A stretch of 61,914 nt of DNA from Muribaculum sp. (GCA_023663505.1 JAMPHH010000015.1:1-61914); one strand, 5' to 3'; counted from the first letter of the stretch, positions 41,906 through 51,831 are shown. Notes: generated by a model from the sequence alone, not told the origin. A program made the numbers and translations.

Positions 41906-42337
41906 TTACAGATAGCTCTTAAGAGTCGTAATGCTTTTCTGGTCATAGTCCAACAATTCCTTTGCCAACGTCCGCGGCTTCTCCCCCGCGTCCTCGTTGT
42001 GCTTCAACACCCTTTCCAGCTCCAATGTCCCCTGATTGCGCTCCCTTATCATCAGCTCCGCGATATGTCCTGTACTGGTGTTTAAAAGCGTATTATAATG
42101 GATTCCCGTCCTCTGCACCATATCCGTCAACTGATTGGCATGATAGGGCTCCGCCTTCGCGTCCAGAAGCGCCTGCACCGCCTCTCCCCTGAATCCCGCA
42201 TACTTTAAGGACTGTCTGGAAATCTGCATCGCCAATTCCTTGTCATATACCTTGTCCGCCAAGGTATCAAGCGCCTTGATCGCAGTCTCCGCATTGCGCT
42301 GAATCTCCCGATAAATAGCTACTTCCTGTGTTTTCAT
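41906..42337 (-). CDS. conserved helical protein of unknown function
   Basis: A 143-residue, almost wholly alpha-helical soluble protein. The pattern of four long amphipathic helices suggests a ferritin-like or DUF2383-type bundle, but metal-binding Glu/His pairs are not evident. The sequence before the ATG, GCGGGGGTATAAATT, is the end of a hairpin repeat and serves as the ribosome site. It lies between the SH3 gene and gdhA. Function unknown. Confidence 0.7.
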   Translation of the reverse strand: MKTQEVAIYREIQRNAETAIKALDTLADKVYDKELAMQISRQSLKYAGFRGEAVQALLDAKAEPYHANQLTDMVQRTGIHYNTLLNTSTGHIAELMIRERNQGTLELERVLKHNEDAGEKPRTLAKELLDYDQKSITTLKSYL

Positions 42338-42460
42338 AATTTATACCCCCGCATACCGCCAAGCGGCACAAACAATCAACGGGAAGAATCGCTTGCGATT
42401 CTTCCGTGTGAGAAAAGGTTCGCCATGTGAACCTTTTTCACACTTCCCCCATACCCGAGC
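42338..42460. repeat. mosaic hairpin repeat, copy 4
   Basis: Contains GGAAGAATCG with CGATTCTTCC (4-nt loop), AAAGGTTC with GAACCTTT, and CCGCCAAGCGG. The end at the gene reads, on the minus strand, ATGCGGGGGTATAA then the start codon of the 143-aa gene, the same layout as at the sigma-like gene (6406). The other end abuts the terminator at 42467. Confidence 0.65.
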
Positions 42461-42466
42461 TATCAA

Positions 42467-42502
42467 AAAAGCTTCCCACGGGTCATTCCATAGGAAGCTT
42501 TT
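42467..42502 (-). terminator. terminator of the SH3-domain gene
   Basis: On the minus strand AAAAGCTTCC and GGAAGCTTTT form a perfect 10-bp stem followed by TT. It lies about 90 nt after the stop of the SH3 gene. Confidence 0.85.
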
Positions 42503-42594
42503 ACATTTTTTTCAATTTTTATTCCTTTTATTCCGAATATGCACGGAAATTTTCGCAGCCGCTCATAACCAACCTTGCAAACACCACAATCCTA

Positions 42595-43794
42595 CTACTG
42601 CTGCTCTACATAATCGGTCTTCACATACGCTACCTGACCGTTATACTTAATCTTGCACCAGTCGCCCTCCACGGCAAACAAATCCGCCGTGTCTCCGCCC
42701 GTGAGCACACCCAGCTTATCCGCGGTCTCGCTCGCCGCTGCCCTCACATTGACATTCGTGGTCGCCTTAACCTTTCCGATAGTCTCCAAGCCCGCGGCGC
42801 TCTCCTCCATACGAAGGAACTCTGACTTGATGTAGCCCTTCTTATTCTCAAAGACTACCTCAGACCAACCGTTCACGCGCTGCTCCACAACCTCAAGCCG
42901 CGTGCCGCCGCTCACCTTCCCCAGTCTGTCCGCCTGCTCGCTGTCAGAGCTTCTCACGTTGACCGTGGTGGTGGCAACCGCATACATAGGTCCCGTTTCC
43001 TCGGGAGTCTCCTCCGGCGGCTCTCCCTCTCCGCCCTCCGGCTGCGTATCGCCCTCGGACACGGTATTCTCGGAAGCGGTCTGAAGATCCGACAATCTCT
43101 CTCCCACAGTCTCATTGACCTGTGCCTTCACCTCGTCGGCATAGCTCGCCAGCTCCGGATAGGCCTCCTTAAACGCGTCATATTCCGCCTTCACCCGATT
43201 ATTGAACTCCTGCACGTCGCTCTGCTGACATACCCTTTGCATATACTGATCCAAGTCATCTCCTGCCTTGCTGTTCTTGATATACAGGGAGCCGTCCTCC
43301 GCGGTACACACATAATCCGCGGTATATCCCGGGAACTCCTCCTCATGATTGACAAAGGTCATCTTGTAATACACATATACAATCGTCTCGCCCTCATTGA
43401 GCCCCTTCTGCGTGTAAATCTCCAACGCAGGATAATATTCAATATACTTTGACAGCTCCGTGATTCTCAGCTCGTCCAAAGAAGAAAACTCATCACACAG
43501 CCCCCGCAGCGTCTCCACATCGCCGAGTGCCTGAGCGTTATAATACGTGTAAATCAGCTCTCTGATTGCTCCGTCCTCATTTTCCACCAAGGGAACCTCT
43601 TCCAAATCTCCCGATTGCTCCTCACTGGCGGAAGAGCTCTCCTCCTGTCCGGGGTCGTCCACATGACGATTGCCGGAAGCCCCCAGCGCGATAGAAACCG
43701 TGACAGCCACCGCCACAACCACAAGCACGGGAAGGGCAACCTTACTGTTTTTCATCAAGTAGTCGCGTACAAAGCGCAATTTATCCTTCAACAT
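42595..43794 (-). CDS. membrane-anchored protein with two SH3b domains
   Basis: A 399-residue extracytoplasmic protein. A transmembrane anchor lies about residues 20-40 (VALPVLVVVAVAVTVSIAL), then an acidic linker, a central mixed alpha/beta domain (about 70-190, with LIYTYYNAQALGD), and an acidic Glu/Pro linker. Two bacterial SH3 domains follow at about 268-330 (TTVNVRSSDSEQADRLGKV) and 340-398 (TTNVNVRAAASETADKLGVL). Such domains often bind peptidoglycan. The start at 43794 has AAAGGA 7 nt upstream. tRNA-Arg lies just ahead on the same strand and may be co-transcribed. Confidence 0.88.
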   Translation of the reverse strand: MLKDKLRFVRDYLMKNSKVALPVLVVVAVAVTVSIALGASGNRHVDDPGQEESSSASEEQSGDLEEVPLVENEDGAIRELIYTYYNAQALGDVETLRGLCDEFSSLDELRITELSKYIEYYPALEIYTQKGLNEGETIVYVYYKMTFVNHEEEFPGYTADYVCTAEDGSLYIKNSKAGDDLDQYMQRVCQQSDVQEFNNRVKAEYDAFKEAYPELASYADEVKAQVNETVGERLSDLQTASENTVSEGDTQPEGGEGEPPEETPEETGPMYAVATTTVNVRSSDSEQADRLGKVSGGTRLEVVEQRVNGWSEVVFENKKGYIKSEFLRMEESAAGLETIGKVKATTNVNVRAAASETADKLGVLTGGDTADLFAVEGDWCKIKYNGQVAYVKTDYVEQQ

Positions 43795-43816
43795 AAATAA
43801 TCCTTTCAACAAAATA

Positions 43817-43931
43817 AGGGTGATGTAAGATGCATCCGACAGGAATCGAACCTGCATTAAAGGCGTCGGAGGCCTTCGTTCTATCCGTTAGACTACGGAT
43901 GCAAAATGTTACAATTTTGTTACATCACCCT
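43817..43931. repeat. 12-bp inverted repeat enclosing tRNA-Arg
   Basis: AGGGTGATGTAA at 43817-43828 and its exact complement TTACATCACCCT at 43920-43931 bracket the tRNA gene. In the transcript the two would pair and hold the tRNA ends together. On the minus strand the downstream copy is followed by TATTTTG, so a terminator role is possible. Confidence 0.75.
43831..43902 (-). tRNA. tRNA-Arg (anticodon CCG)
   Basis: The minus strand folds as a cloverleaf: acceptor GCATCCG with CGGATGC plus discriminator A, D arm AGTCTAACGGATAGAAC, anticodon arm AAGGC-CTCCGAC-GCCTT with CCG in the middle, and T arm GCAGGTTCGATTCCTGT. The gene does not encode CCA. It reads CGG arginine codons. Confidence 0.95.
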
Positions 43932-44012
43932 GACTATAATATCATAAAACAATCCCCCTGTCTACAACGAAATTATGAAAAATATATAAAAATAACGAAA
44001 AAGCCGCTCTCT

Positions 44013-47000
44013 TTAGACAAAATCAAACAAGCTTATCTGATTTGACTCCGGCAGCTCGCCCAAGAGCCCCAGTGACGCCATCAGGTCCGCAATGGTCTTG
44101 GATACCTTCGTCCGCTCCCTGAAATCGTCCTTCGAGAGAAAAGGCCCGTTCTTCGCCGCCTCCACGATACCGTCCGCCGCCTTCTCCCCCATGCCCTCGA
44201 TACTGGTCAGGGAGGGCATCAGCTTGCCGTCTATGATCTGGAATTCCCGCGCCTTCGCCCTGAATATATCAATCGGCTCAAATTCATACCCTCTCGCATA
44301 CATCTCCTGCACGATACGCATGTCGGAATAGGCATCCTTCTCACGATTGCTCAGGCTGTCCTGACGCTTCTTATAATCCGCCATAAGATTCTCCAAATGC
44401 CTCTGCCCCTGACACATCAGCTCATAGGAAAAAGCCTTGGCGCGGATACTAAAGAAAGCCCCGTAATACGCCAAAGGATAATGAATCTTACAATAGGCGA
44501 TCCTCCACGCCATCATCACATAGGCGGCGGCGTGAGCCTTGGGAAACATATACATGATCTTCTCACAGGACCCCACATACCACTCCGGCACGTCATGCTC
44601 TAGCATGTCCTGCTTCCATTCCTCCCACTGGGGACATTTCTTCTTCGCCACATTGCCCTTTCTCACATTCTCCATGATCTTAAAGGACTTCTCAGGCTCC
44701 ACTCCCTTGCCGATCAGATAAGTCATGATGTCATCACGGGTACAGATCGCGGTGGATATGGTAGCCGTCCCGCTCCTGATCAAATCCTGTGCGTTTCCAA
44801 GCCACACGTCCGTCCCGTGGGCAAGCCCCGCGATACGCACCAGATCCGAGAAGGACGTGGGTGCCGCCTCGATCACCATCTGCATGGCAAAATCCGTGCC
44901 AAATTCCGGAATCCCCAACGCCCCCAAGGGCGTTCCCCCTATCTGCTCCGGAGTGATACCCAAGGCGTCCGTGTTCTGGAACAGGCTCATCACGTCCTTG
45001 CCGTCCAAGGGAATCGTCACGGGGTCAACCCCCGTCATATCCTGCAGCATTCGTATCATCGTGGGATCATCATGTCCCAGAATATCCAGCTTCAACAGAT
45101 TGTGGTCAATGGAATGATAGTCAAAATGCGTGGTGATGATACTGGTGGTCATATCATTTGCGGGGTGCTGCACAGGTGTAAAGGAATTGATGTCCTGCCC
45201 GATTGGAAGCACGACAATACCGCCCGGGTGCTGCCCCGTGCTCCTGCGCACACCCGTACAGCCCACAGCCAATCGGACGATCTCACTGTTTCTCCTGTGC
45301 AAGCCCTTTTCCTCAAAATAATTCTTCACATATCCGAAGGCGGTCTTGTCCGCCACCGTCGCGATCGTGCCCGCTCGGAAGGTCTGCCCCGCGCCAAAGA
45401 TCACCTCCGTGTACTTGTGCGCCTTAGACTGATACTCCCCCGAAAAATTAAGATCAATATCCGGCTCCTTGTCTCCCTTAAACCCGAGGAATGTCTCAAA
45501 GGGAATGTCAAAGCCCTCCTTGTGCAGAGGCTCCCCGCACACGGGACAATTCTTATCCGGCATATCGATCCCCGCCTTGCCCGCGTAAGCCTTCACCTCG
45601 TCACTCTCAAAATCCACATAATGACATTTGCTGCAATAATAGTGGGGGCTTAACGGATTCACCTCCGTGATGCCCGCCATGGTAGCCACGAACGAGCTTC
45701 CCACAGAACCGCGGGAGCCCACCAGATAGCCGTCCTCCACGGACTTCCACACCAGCTTTTGGGCAATTATATACATCACCGCGAACCCGTTGCCGATAAT
45801 CGAATTTAACTCCCGCTCCAACCTATCCTCCACGATCTTAGGCAGGTCAGCGCCATAAATCTCATGCGCCTTGTTATAGCAGATCTCCCGAAGCTTCTTG
45901 TCACTGTCGGGAATCACCGGCGGACACTTGTCCGGACGCACCGGAGCGATCGTCTCTATCATATCCGCGATCATATTAGTGTTGGTAATGACAATCTCTC
46001 TCGCCTTGTCACTCCCCAGATAGGCAAATTCCTCTAACATCTCCTCCGTGGTGTGCAGATAGAGCGGAGCCTGCTTATCCGCATCCTCAAACCCTCTGCC
46101 CGACATAATGATCCTGCGGTATACCTCGTCCTGCGGGTCGAGAAAATGCACGTCGCAGGTAGCGACCACAGGCTTGTGAAACTGCTCCCCCAGCTCCACG
46201 ATACGACGGTTGATATTCTGTATATCCTCCACAGAATTAATATTCCGATAACGCTCCGACAGAATCATAAATGCATTGTTGCCCACGGGCTGAAGCTCCA
46301 GATAGTCATAAAAGCTCACCAGTCTGGCAATCTGCATATCCGACTGCCCCTCCACAAGCGCGCTGTAAAGCTCCCCCGCCTCGCAGGCACTTCCCAATAT
46401 CAAGCCCTCCCGATACTTCTGCACGAGACTCTTAGGGATACGCGGTCTCCTTCCGTGGAAATAGGTCAAATGTGACTCACTGATCAATCTATATAAATGA
46501 ATGCGCCCCAAATCATTCTTCGCCAATATGATCGCATGATAGGTGGGAAGCTTATGTACCAGCTCCGCGCTGTCCGTTCCCAAGCTGTTCAACTCCGCCA
46601 ACGTGGTGACCTGATGCTCGTCCGAGAGCAGCTTGATGAATTTAATGAAAATATGAGCGGTACACTCCGCGTCATCTACCGCCCGATGATGATTCTCAAG
46701 AGAGATATTCAAGGTCTTCGCCACGGCATCTAAGGTATGCTTCGCCTGATTCGGCAGGAGAACCCTCGCGGTGTTCATGGTGTCCACATAGGTAAATTCT
46801 AATGAATACCCCAATCTCCTGCAATTCTCCATGATAAAGCTCATATCAAAGTTCGCATTGTGCGCTACCATGGCACAGCCATCGCAAAATCCCAAAAACT
46901 GCGACAAAATCTCGTCTATCTCAGGATAATCCATCACCATATCATCACGAATCCCTGTCAGCTTCTCAATCTCAAAGGGAATCGGCACGTCCGGATTGAC

Positions 47001-48662
47001 AAAGGTAGAATATCTGTCCACGATCTCACCGCCGCTCACCTTCACCGCGCCGATCTCAATGATGCGATTGTTCACCGGAGACAAGCCCGTGGTCTCAATG
47101 TCAAACACCACAAAGTCATCTTGCAGGCTCTGTCCCTTATCTCCCGCGACGATCTCCTTCAGATCATCTACCAGATAAGCCTCCACCCCGTACAAAATCT
47201 TGAAAAAATCCTGCTTGTCAGGATTCTCGTCCCCTGCCTCCTTGCGCTTTGCCTTCTCCGCCTTCCAGAGATCGTCCCACACATGATTGGCGTCCGTAAA
47301 GCTCTGCACCACGCCGTGATCTGTGATCGCAATCGCCCGATGCCCCCACCTGTACGCCTGCTTTACAATATCCTTCGCCTCGGATACGCCGTCAAATTCA
47401 CTCATCTTGGTGTGGCAATGAAGCTCCACGCGCTTGACAGCCGCCGTGTCCATACGCTTCTCCGTAAAATCCGCAATCCGCTTGATGCCGATGATAGAGC
47501 CGATGGTGAGCTCATGGTCGAATTTATCCACCATGCTGACGCCCTTCACCTTGATAAAAGCCCCCGCCTTAATGCTTTCCAGAATCTCCTCCACCTGCTC
47601 GTTCTTGGTGAACATCTTGACAGTGATGGTGTCTGTAAAATCCGTCACGTCAAATATAAGGATTGTCTTCTCATTTCTAATCTCTCTCTTGTCCAGATTC
47701 AGGATCTTGCCGCGAATGACCACCTCGCCCATCTCGCCGACCAGCTCCTCAATCCGCATGGCGTCCTCCTCAAAATCCCGTCCGTAAAGCACGTCCGGAT
47801 TGTCGCTTCGCCGAACGCCCCGTCCGTAATCGCCGCCTTTTCTATACTCTCCGCGCTTGAACTCTCCCTTTTTCAATTCGTTCTTGGAGGACTCGACACG
47901 CCCCGTACTGCCTGCGCTGCCCTTGCCCGCGCCAAACGCTCCCGTCTTGCCGCCTTTGCCCGCCTGCTGTCCCTGCGCGCCCTTCTTGTCAGCCGCCTGA
48001 CTTCCGCCCTGTACGTCGGAAGCTATGTCCTCACCGCCAAAGCCCTCCACAAATTCGTCTCCGGAGTTATCAGGAGCCTTCGCCCCCACGCGGTCGGCAA
48101 TCTCCTTCACCTTAAGCTTGATACGCAGCTCGTCCTCCGCCTCGTATTTTCCGACCTTCGCCTCTCTGTACTGAGCCTTGACAGCGGTGGAAAACCCGCA
48201 TCTCTCCACGAGAACCTTCTCCAAAATGCGCAGAATCTCCTCCTCCTTGCTGCGCACCAGTACCGTGTCGTCCATGGTGAGCAGCACCGTGTTTTCGTCC
48301 GGATAGGAAAGCTCCGCGTTTTTGAACGCATTGTATTCTATGTGATTGTAGTCCCTTAATTCCAACAGAATACTCTCCCGATAGATTGCCATGAATTTCT
48401 CGGGATTGTATTGGGAGGAGAGTGCAAAACGCTCGTAAATCTTCACCGTAAGACCCGCGTTCGGGAAAAGCTGTCCCAAGATCTCCTGCTCCACCGCCTG
48501 AATATCCTGCTTAAATATCAGGCGGGAGCTGAACAGATAGACCCGCAGATACTCCTTGCTCTTGGTGCTGACGATCTTTTCCACCTCTGTCTGCTCCATG
48601 ATATCCTGCAGGCTCTTATTTAATTGTAATGTAGGAAACACCTCAAAAAACGGTTTGCTCAT
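44013..48662 (-). CDS. polC: DNA polymerase III alpha subunit, PolC type
   Basis: The main replicative polymerase of Firmicutes, 1,549 residues. N-terminal domains to about 200, then an OB fold (about 320-395), a PHP domain (VELHCHTKMSEFDG, about 407), the inserted 3'-5' exonuclease (VFDIETTGLSPVNNRIIEIG, about 520; HNANFDMSF; HRAVDDAECT), the polymerase palm/fingers, and a helix-hairpin-helix end. A zinc-binding CSKCHYVDF and CPVCGEPLH lie near 1010-1050. A glycine/lysine-rich linker about 215-290 is longer and more repetitive than usual. The start overlaps the ispG stop (ATGA), so the two are coupled. Confidence 0.96.
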   Translation of the reverse strand: MSKPFFEVFPTLQLNKSLQDIMEQTEVEKIVSTKSKEYLRVYLFSSRLIFKQDIQAVEQEILGQLFPNAGLTVKIYERFALSSQYNPEKFMAIYRESILLELRDYNHIEYNAFKNAELSYPDENTVLLTMDDTVLVRSKEEEILRILEKVLVERCGFSTAVKAQYREAKVGKYEAEDELRIKLKVKEIADRVGAKAPDNSGDEFVEGFGGEDIASDVQGGSQAADKKGAQGQQAGKGGKTGAFGAGKGSAGSTGRVESSKNELKKGEFKRGEYRKGGDYGRGVRRSDNPDVLYGRDFEEDAMRIEELVGEMGEVVIRGKILNLDKREIRNEKTILIFDVTDFTDTITVKMFTKNEQVEEILESIKAGAFIKVKGVSMVDKFDHELTIGSIIGIKRIADFTEKRMDTAAVKRVELHCHTKMSEFDGVSEAKDIVKQAYRWGHRAIAITDHGVVQSFTDANHVWDDLWKAEKAKRKEAGDENPDKQDFFKILYGVEAYLVDDLKEIVAGDKGQSLQDDFVVFDIETTGLSPVNNRIIEIGAVKVSGGEIVDRYSTFVNPDVPIPFEIEKLTGIRDDMVMDYPEIDEILSQFLGFCDGCAMVAHNANFDMSFIMENCRRLGYSLEFTYVDTMNTARVLLPNQAKHTLDAVAKTLNISLENHHRAVDDAECTAHIFIKFIKLLSDEHQVTTLAELNSLGTDSAELVHKLPTYHAIILAKNDLGRIHLYRLISESHLTYFHGRRPRIPKSLVQKYREGLILGSACEAGELYSALVEGQSDMQIARLVSFYDYLELQPVGNNAFMILSERYRNINSVEDIQNINRRIVELGEQFHKPVVATCDVHFLDPQDEVYRRIIMSGRGFEDADKQAPLYLHTTEEMLEEFAYLGSDKAREIVITNTNMIADMIETIAPVRPDKCPPVIPDSDKKLREICYNKAHEIYGADLPKIVEDRLERELNSIIGNGFAVMYIIAQKLVWKSVEDGYLVGSRGSVGSSFVATMAGITEVNPLSPHYYCSKCHYVDFESDEVKAYAGKAGIDMPDKNCPVCGEPLHKEGFDIPFETFLGFKGDKEPDIDLNFSGEYQSKAHKYTEVIFGAGQTFRAGTIATVADKTAFGYVKNYFEEKGLHRRNSEIVRLAVGCTGVRRSTGQHPGGIVVLPIGQDINSFTPVQHPANDMTTSIITTHFDYHSIDHNLLKLDILGHDDPTMIRMLQDMTGVDPVTIPLDGKDVMSLFQNTDALGITPEQIGGTPLGALGIPEFGTDFAMQMVIEAAPTSFSDLVRIAGLAHGTDVWLGNAQDLIRSGTATISTAICTRDDIMTYLIGKGVEPEKSFKIMENVRKGNVAKKKCPQWEEWKQDMLEHDVPEWYVGSCEKIMYMFPKAHAAAYVMMAWRIAYCKIHYPLAYYGAFFSIRAKAFSYELMCQGQRHLENLMADYKKRQDSLSNREKDAYSDMRIVQEMYARGYEFEPIDIFRAKAREFQIIDGKLMPSLTSIEGMGEKAADGIVEAAKNGPFLSKDDFRERTKVSKTIADLMASLGLLGELPESNQISLFDFV

Positions 48663-49762
48663 ACCCAGTTATCCAACTCTTTCTTCAATGCCGCAAGAAG
48701 CTCGCTCTCCGGCACCTTGCGCACAATCTCGCCATGCTTGATCAACAAGCCCTCGCCAATACCTCCGGCAATCCCCAGATCCGCTTCCTTTGCCTCACCC
48801 GGACCGTTGACCACACAGCCCATAACGGCAACCTTGATGTCAAGGGGATAATCCTCCACAAGCTTCTCCACCTTGGTGGCAAGCCCGATCAAATCAATCT
48901 GCGTTCTGCCGCAGGTCGGACAGGAGACAACCTCTATTCCGCCCTTTCTAAGCCCTAAGGTGCGCAGTATCAGCTTGGCGGACTTGATCTCCTCCACGGG
49001 ATTCCCCGTCAGGGACACGCGAATGGTATCCCCGATTCCCTGTCCCAGTATCATGCCAAGCCCCAATGCGGATTTGATATTCCCGCTCTGGACTGTGCCT
49101 GACTCCGTGATACCCACATGGAGCGGATAGACCGCCTTCTCCCGCAGCAGTGCGTCCGCCAAGCACTCATGCGCCTTCACGCACATGAGCACATCTGAGG
49201 ACTTGATACTGATGACAAGATTGTCATATCCCATATCCTCGATCATATGCACCTTGTCCAGTGCGCTCTCCACCAGTCCCTCCGCGGTGACGCCGCCGTA
49301 TTTCTCCAATAAATGCTTCTCGAGAGAGCCACTGTTGACGCCTACTCGGATAGGTATGCTCCGCTCCCTTGCCGCCTCCACCACCGCTCTCACCTTGTCC
49401 GTGTCACCGATATTCCCCGGATTGATACGAATCTTATCCGCGCCGTTTTCCATTGCCGCGATCGCCATCTGATAGTCAAAATGGATATCCGCCACCAAGG
49501 GGATATGTATCTGCCGCTTGATCTCCTTGATCGCCGCAGCCGCCTCCGCGTTCGGAACCGTGCAGCGTATGATCTCGCAGCCCGCCCTCTCCAGCTCCAA
49601 TATCTGTGCCACTGTCGCCGCGACGTCCTCTGTCTTGGTGTTCGTCATGGACTGTATCAATATGGGACTGCCCCCGCCGATCGCCCTGTCACCGATCTGT
49701 ATGGTCTTGGTGTGACGACGGATAGGGTCTGCCTCAGGATTCGTCAGGATATATGATTGCAT
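48659..49762 (-). CDS. ispG: 4-hydroxy-3-methylbut-2-en-1-yl diphosphate synthase IspG (GcpE)
   Basis: A 367-residue iron-sulfur enzyme of the MEP isoprenoid pathway. The TIM-barrel opening is IQSMTNTKTEDV; the cluster cysteines are in CPTCGRTQ and CVVNGPGEAKEAD. AAGGGGAG precedes the ATG. It is transcribed with polC, as in many clostridia, but the usual upstream dxr and rseP are absent. Instead it has its own promoter. Confidence 0.96.
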   Translation of the reverse strand: MQSYILTNPEADPIRRHTKTIQIGDRAIGGGSPILIQSMTNTKTEDVAATVAQILELERAGCEIIRCTVPNAEAAAAIKEIKRQIHIPLVADIHFDYQMAIAAMENGADKIRINPGNIGDTDKVRAVVEAARERSIPIRVGVNSGSLEKHLLEKYGGVTAEGLVESALDKVHMIEDMGYDNLVISIKSSDVLMCVKAHECLADALLREKAVYPLHVGITESGTVQSGNIKSALGLGMILGQGIGDTIRVSLTGNPVEEIKSAKLILRTLGLRKGGIEVVSCPTCGRTQIDLIGLATKVEKLVEDYPLDIKVAVMGCVVNGPGEAKEADLGIAGGIGEGLLIKHGEIVRKVPESELLAALKKELDNWV

Positions 49763-49806
49763 TGATGTACTCCCCTTTACGGATAAATTGTTGTGTGAAT
49801 GAAATC

Positions 49807-49835
49807 ATTATACTACATTTAGTGGAGTTGCTCAA
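49807..49835 (-). promoter_or_regulatory. ispG-polC promoter
   Basis: On the minus strand TTGAGC (49830-49835) and TATAAT (49807-49812) are separated by 17 nt, 45 nt before the ispG start codon. Confidence 0.75.
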
Positions 49836-49881
49836 TGTGTATTTTGCCGAAAGATTTTGAACAAAAGATTTGGGCAAAGAC

Positions 49882-51138
49882 CTAAGCAGCCAAGACAAGC
49901 CAGAGCTTCACTTCAAACCATTCGCCCTCTTTAGAGCAGCAGCGAAGCTTTCCACCCATACCCTTGATCAGATATTCCACTATATACATTCCCATACCTG
50001 AGCCTTCTTTATCCTTTGCGTTCTGTCCCCTAAAATATTTTTGTGTCAGGAAAATTTCTTCTTCCTTTTTCACCCCGTTTCCAAAATCCCTTATGCAAAT
50101 ACACAGATAACTATCCTCAAAATACGACCTGATCTCGATTGCTGTATCGGCATACTTATAACTGTTAGAAATGATATTATCCATAATCTGAAAAATCCGT
50201 ACCTTGTCAATCATCACAAGGCATTCGGGTATTTCAAAATCCCCTACCCTCTTTTTGTAATCTGCCTGCCTTAACGCCCTTATTATAACAAAGCTTTCTG
50301 TCGTTTCCGAATCGATCACCAGTCTGTCTAAATCATTCAGCATACTTATGTGCAGATTGGAGATCATACCATTGATCTGGTTTGTTTTCTCTACAATTGT
50401 CTGAAACTCTTGCCGCAGCTCCTCCGAGTCGCTTGTAAGCGACTGATACTCGGCAACTGCCTGAATCGAAGCAATTGGATTTTTGATATCATGACTGATA
50501 GAAGCTATCACTTCCCTTCTTGATTTATCCGCTTCCTGTTCCCTTTTCCGTGCGTAAAGCAGCTCCTCCCGCATAATATCAAAGCTCTCAGCAAAAGCTC
50601 CAAAAGAACCACTGTCAGCTCTCCCAATGGGAACATCCAAATTTCCCTCTGCAATCTGCCTTGCAAAAGCATTTATTTTCCTCACAGGCAGAAACACTTG
50701 CTTTTTCAAATAAAAAAATATCAGCACGTCTTTTAGTAAAAATATGGCGAAAAATGACAGTGCCCAGATTTTAACCCTATTTTTAAATTCTGCGTCCTCA
50801 TTATTGATAAAAATTATTTTCCCTTGAACTTCTCCGTCTTTCCGTACATCAACACTGTAATCCTTATGGATATAATTATGCCTATAGTCTGTCTGCAAGT
50901 CATCTCTGGAAGCCGCAATTTCTTTCCCGTCCTCTCCAAGCATGATGTAATCAATCTCATACTCCCTCATAGTGCTTATTGCATAATCCACATCCGGCCA
51001 ATAGTTGTTGATTGTCCAAATGACATCATTAGCTTCTGTATTTTTTATTTTATCCTGTGATTTGATAGAAAAAATACACAGCAATGATACAAGGGCAGCC
51101 AAATATAAGCTGACAATCACAAAAATAAAACGTCTCAC
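49882..51138 (-). CDS. sensor histidine kinase
   Basis: A 418-residue membrane kinase. Two transmembrane segments (about 5-23 and 125-145) enclose a roughly 100-residue extracellular sensor. A HAMP region follows (about 150-200), then the phosphoacceptor box SHDIKNP (about 219-225) and the ATP-binding domain with DNIISNSYKYA, FGNG and GSGMGMYIV. It follows the response regulator gene directly (stop and start adjacent) and lies with an ABC exporter. The sensor domain is larger than in BceS-like bacitracin kinases, so the signal is unclear. Confidence 0.93.
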   Translation of the reverse strand: MRRFIFVIVSLYLAALVSLLCIFSIKSQDKIKNTEANDVIWTINNYWPDVDYAISTMREYEIDYIMLGEDGKEIAASRDDLQTDYRHNYIHKDYSVDVRKDGEVQGKIIFINNEDAEFKNRVKIWALSFFAIFLLKDVLIFFYLKKQVFLPVRKINAFARQIAEGNLDVPIGRADSGSFGAFAESFDIMREELLYARKREQEADKSRREVIASISHDIKNPIASIQAVAEYQSLTSDSEELRQEFQTIVEKTNQINGMISNLHISMLNDLDRLVIDSETTESFVIIRALRQADYKKRVGDFEIPECLVMIDKVRIFQIMDNIISNSYKYADTAIEIRSYFEDSYLCICIRDFGNGVKKEEEIFLTQKYFRGQNAKDKEGSGMGMYIVEYLIKGMGGKLRCCSKEGEWFEVKLWLVLAA

Positions 51139-51831
51139 CTATCTCTCCTTTAGCAAAAACATATAACCCTTTCCATATTCCGTAATAATATAAACAGGCT
51201 TGGAAGGGTTTTCTTCGACTTTTTCCCGAAGCTTTCTTATGTGGACATTCAATGTACCTTCTCCTACATATGCTTCCTGCCATACCTCCTTAAAAAGCTC
51301 ATCTTTTCCCACGATACGATTCCTGTTCCTGATAAGATATATCAACAGTTTTTTCTCCATTCTCTTTAGCGAAATAGGCTTCCCGTTTTTTAACACTGTT
51401 TCCTCCGCAATATTTACCTGACATTCACCGAAGGAAATGGTTTCGGAATCGTCATCGGCAGAAGTTCTCCGCAAGACCGCTTTCACCTTAGCCAATAGGA
51501 TTGGCAATGAATATGGCTTGCAGATAAAGTCATCACCGCCAACATTTAACCCCAATAAAATACTCTCCTCCTCCGTCTGGCAGCTTATAAAAATGATGGG
51601 AAGCTGTGCGCCTTCCCTAATCTGTTTACACAGATTATATCCGCATCCGTCTCCTAAATTAACATCTAACAGGAGCAGGCGCGCCGTATTCTCACTCATA
51701 AATTCATGATATTCCCTGACGCTGAATACCGCAGCCGCATTGACCCCCGAAAGCTTTAGATATTTACAGGTATTCTCCGCTAACGGCACTTCATCCTCTA
51801 TAATCAAACAATCATAAACCAAATAAACCAC
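51139..51831 (-). CDS. OmpR-family response regulator
   Basis: About 230 residues. The receiver domain has the acidic pair IIEDE, phosphoacceptor Asp in LLLLDVNLGDG and the Lys in ICKPYS. The winged-helix output domain has LIRNRNRIVGKDELF and VHIRKLREKVE. The start is uncertain: GTG at 51831 has little room for a ribosome site, while a TTG three codons later (LVYDCLII) has GAGGGG 8 nt upstream. It probably controls the ABC genes upstream and its own operon. Confidence 0.93.
   Translation of the reverse strand: MVYLVYDCLIIEDEVPLAENTCKYLKLSGVNAAAVFSVREYHEFMSENTARLLLLDVNLGDGCGYNLCKQIREGAQLPIIFISCQTEEESILLGLNVGGDDFICKPYSLPILLAKVKAVLRRTSADDDSETISFGECQVNIAEETVLKNGKPISLKRMEKKLLIYLIRNRNRIVGKDELFKEVWQEAYVGEGTLNVHIRKLREKVEENPSKPVYIITEYGKGYMFLLKER

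Noticed and set aside
46860..48359. Plus-strand frame of 499 codons inside polC
   Set aside because: Antisense shadow of polC; rich in Leu, Arg and His with no family features.
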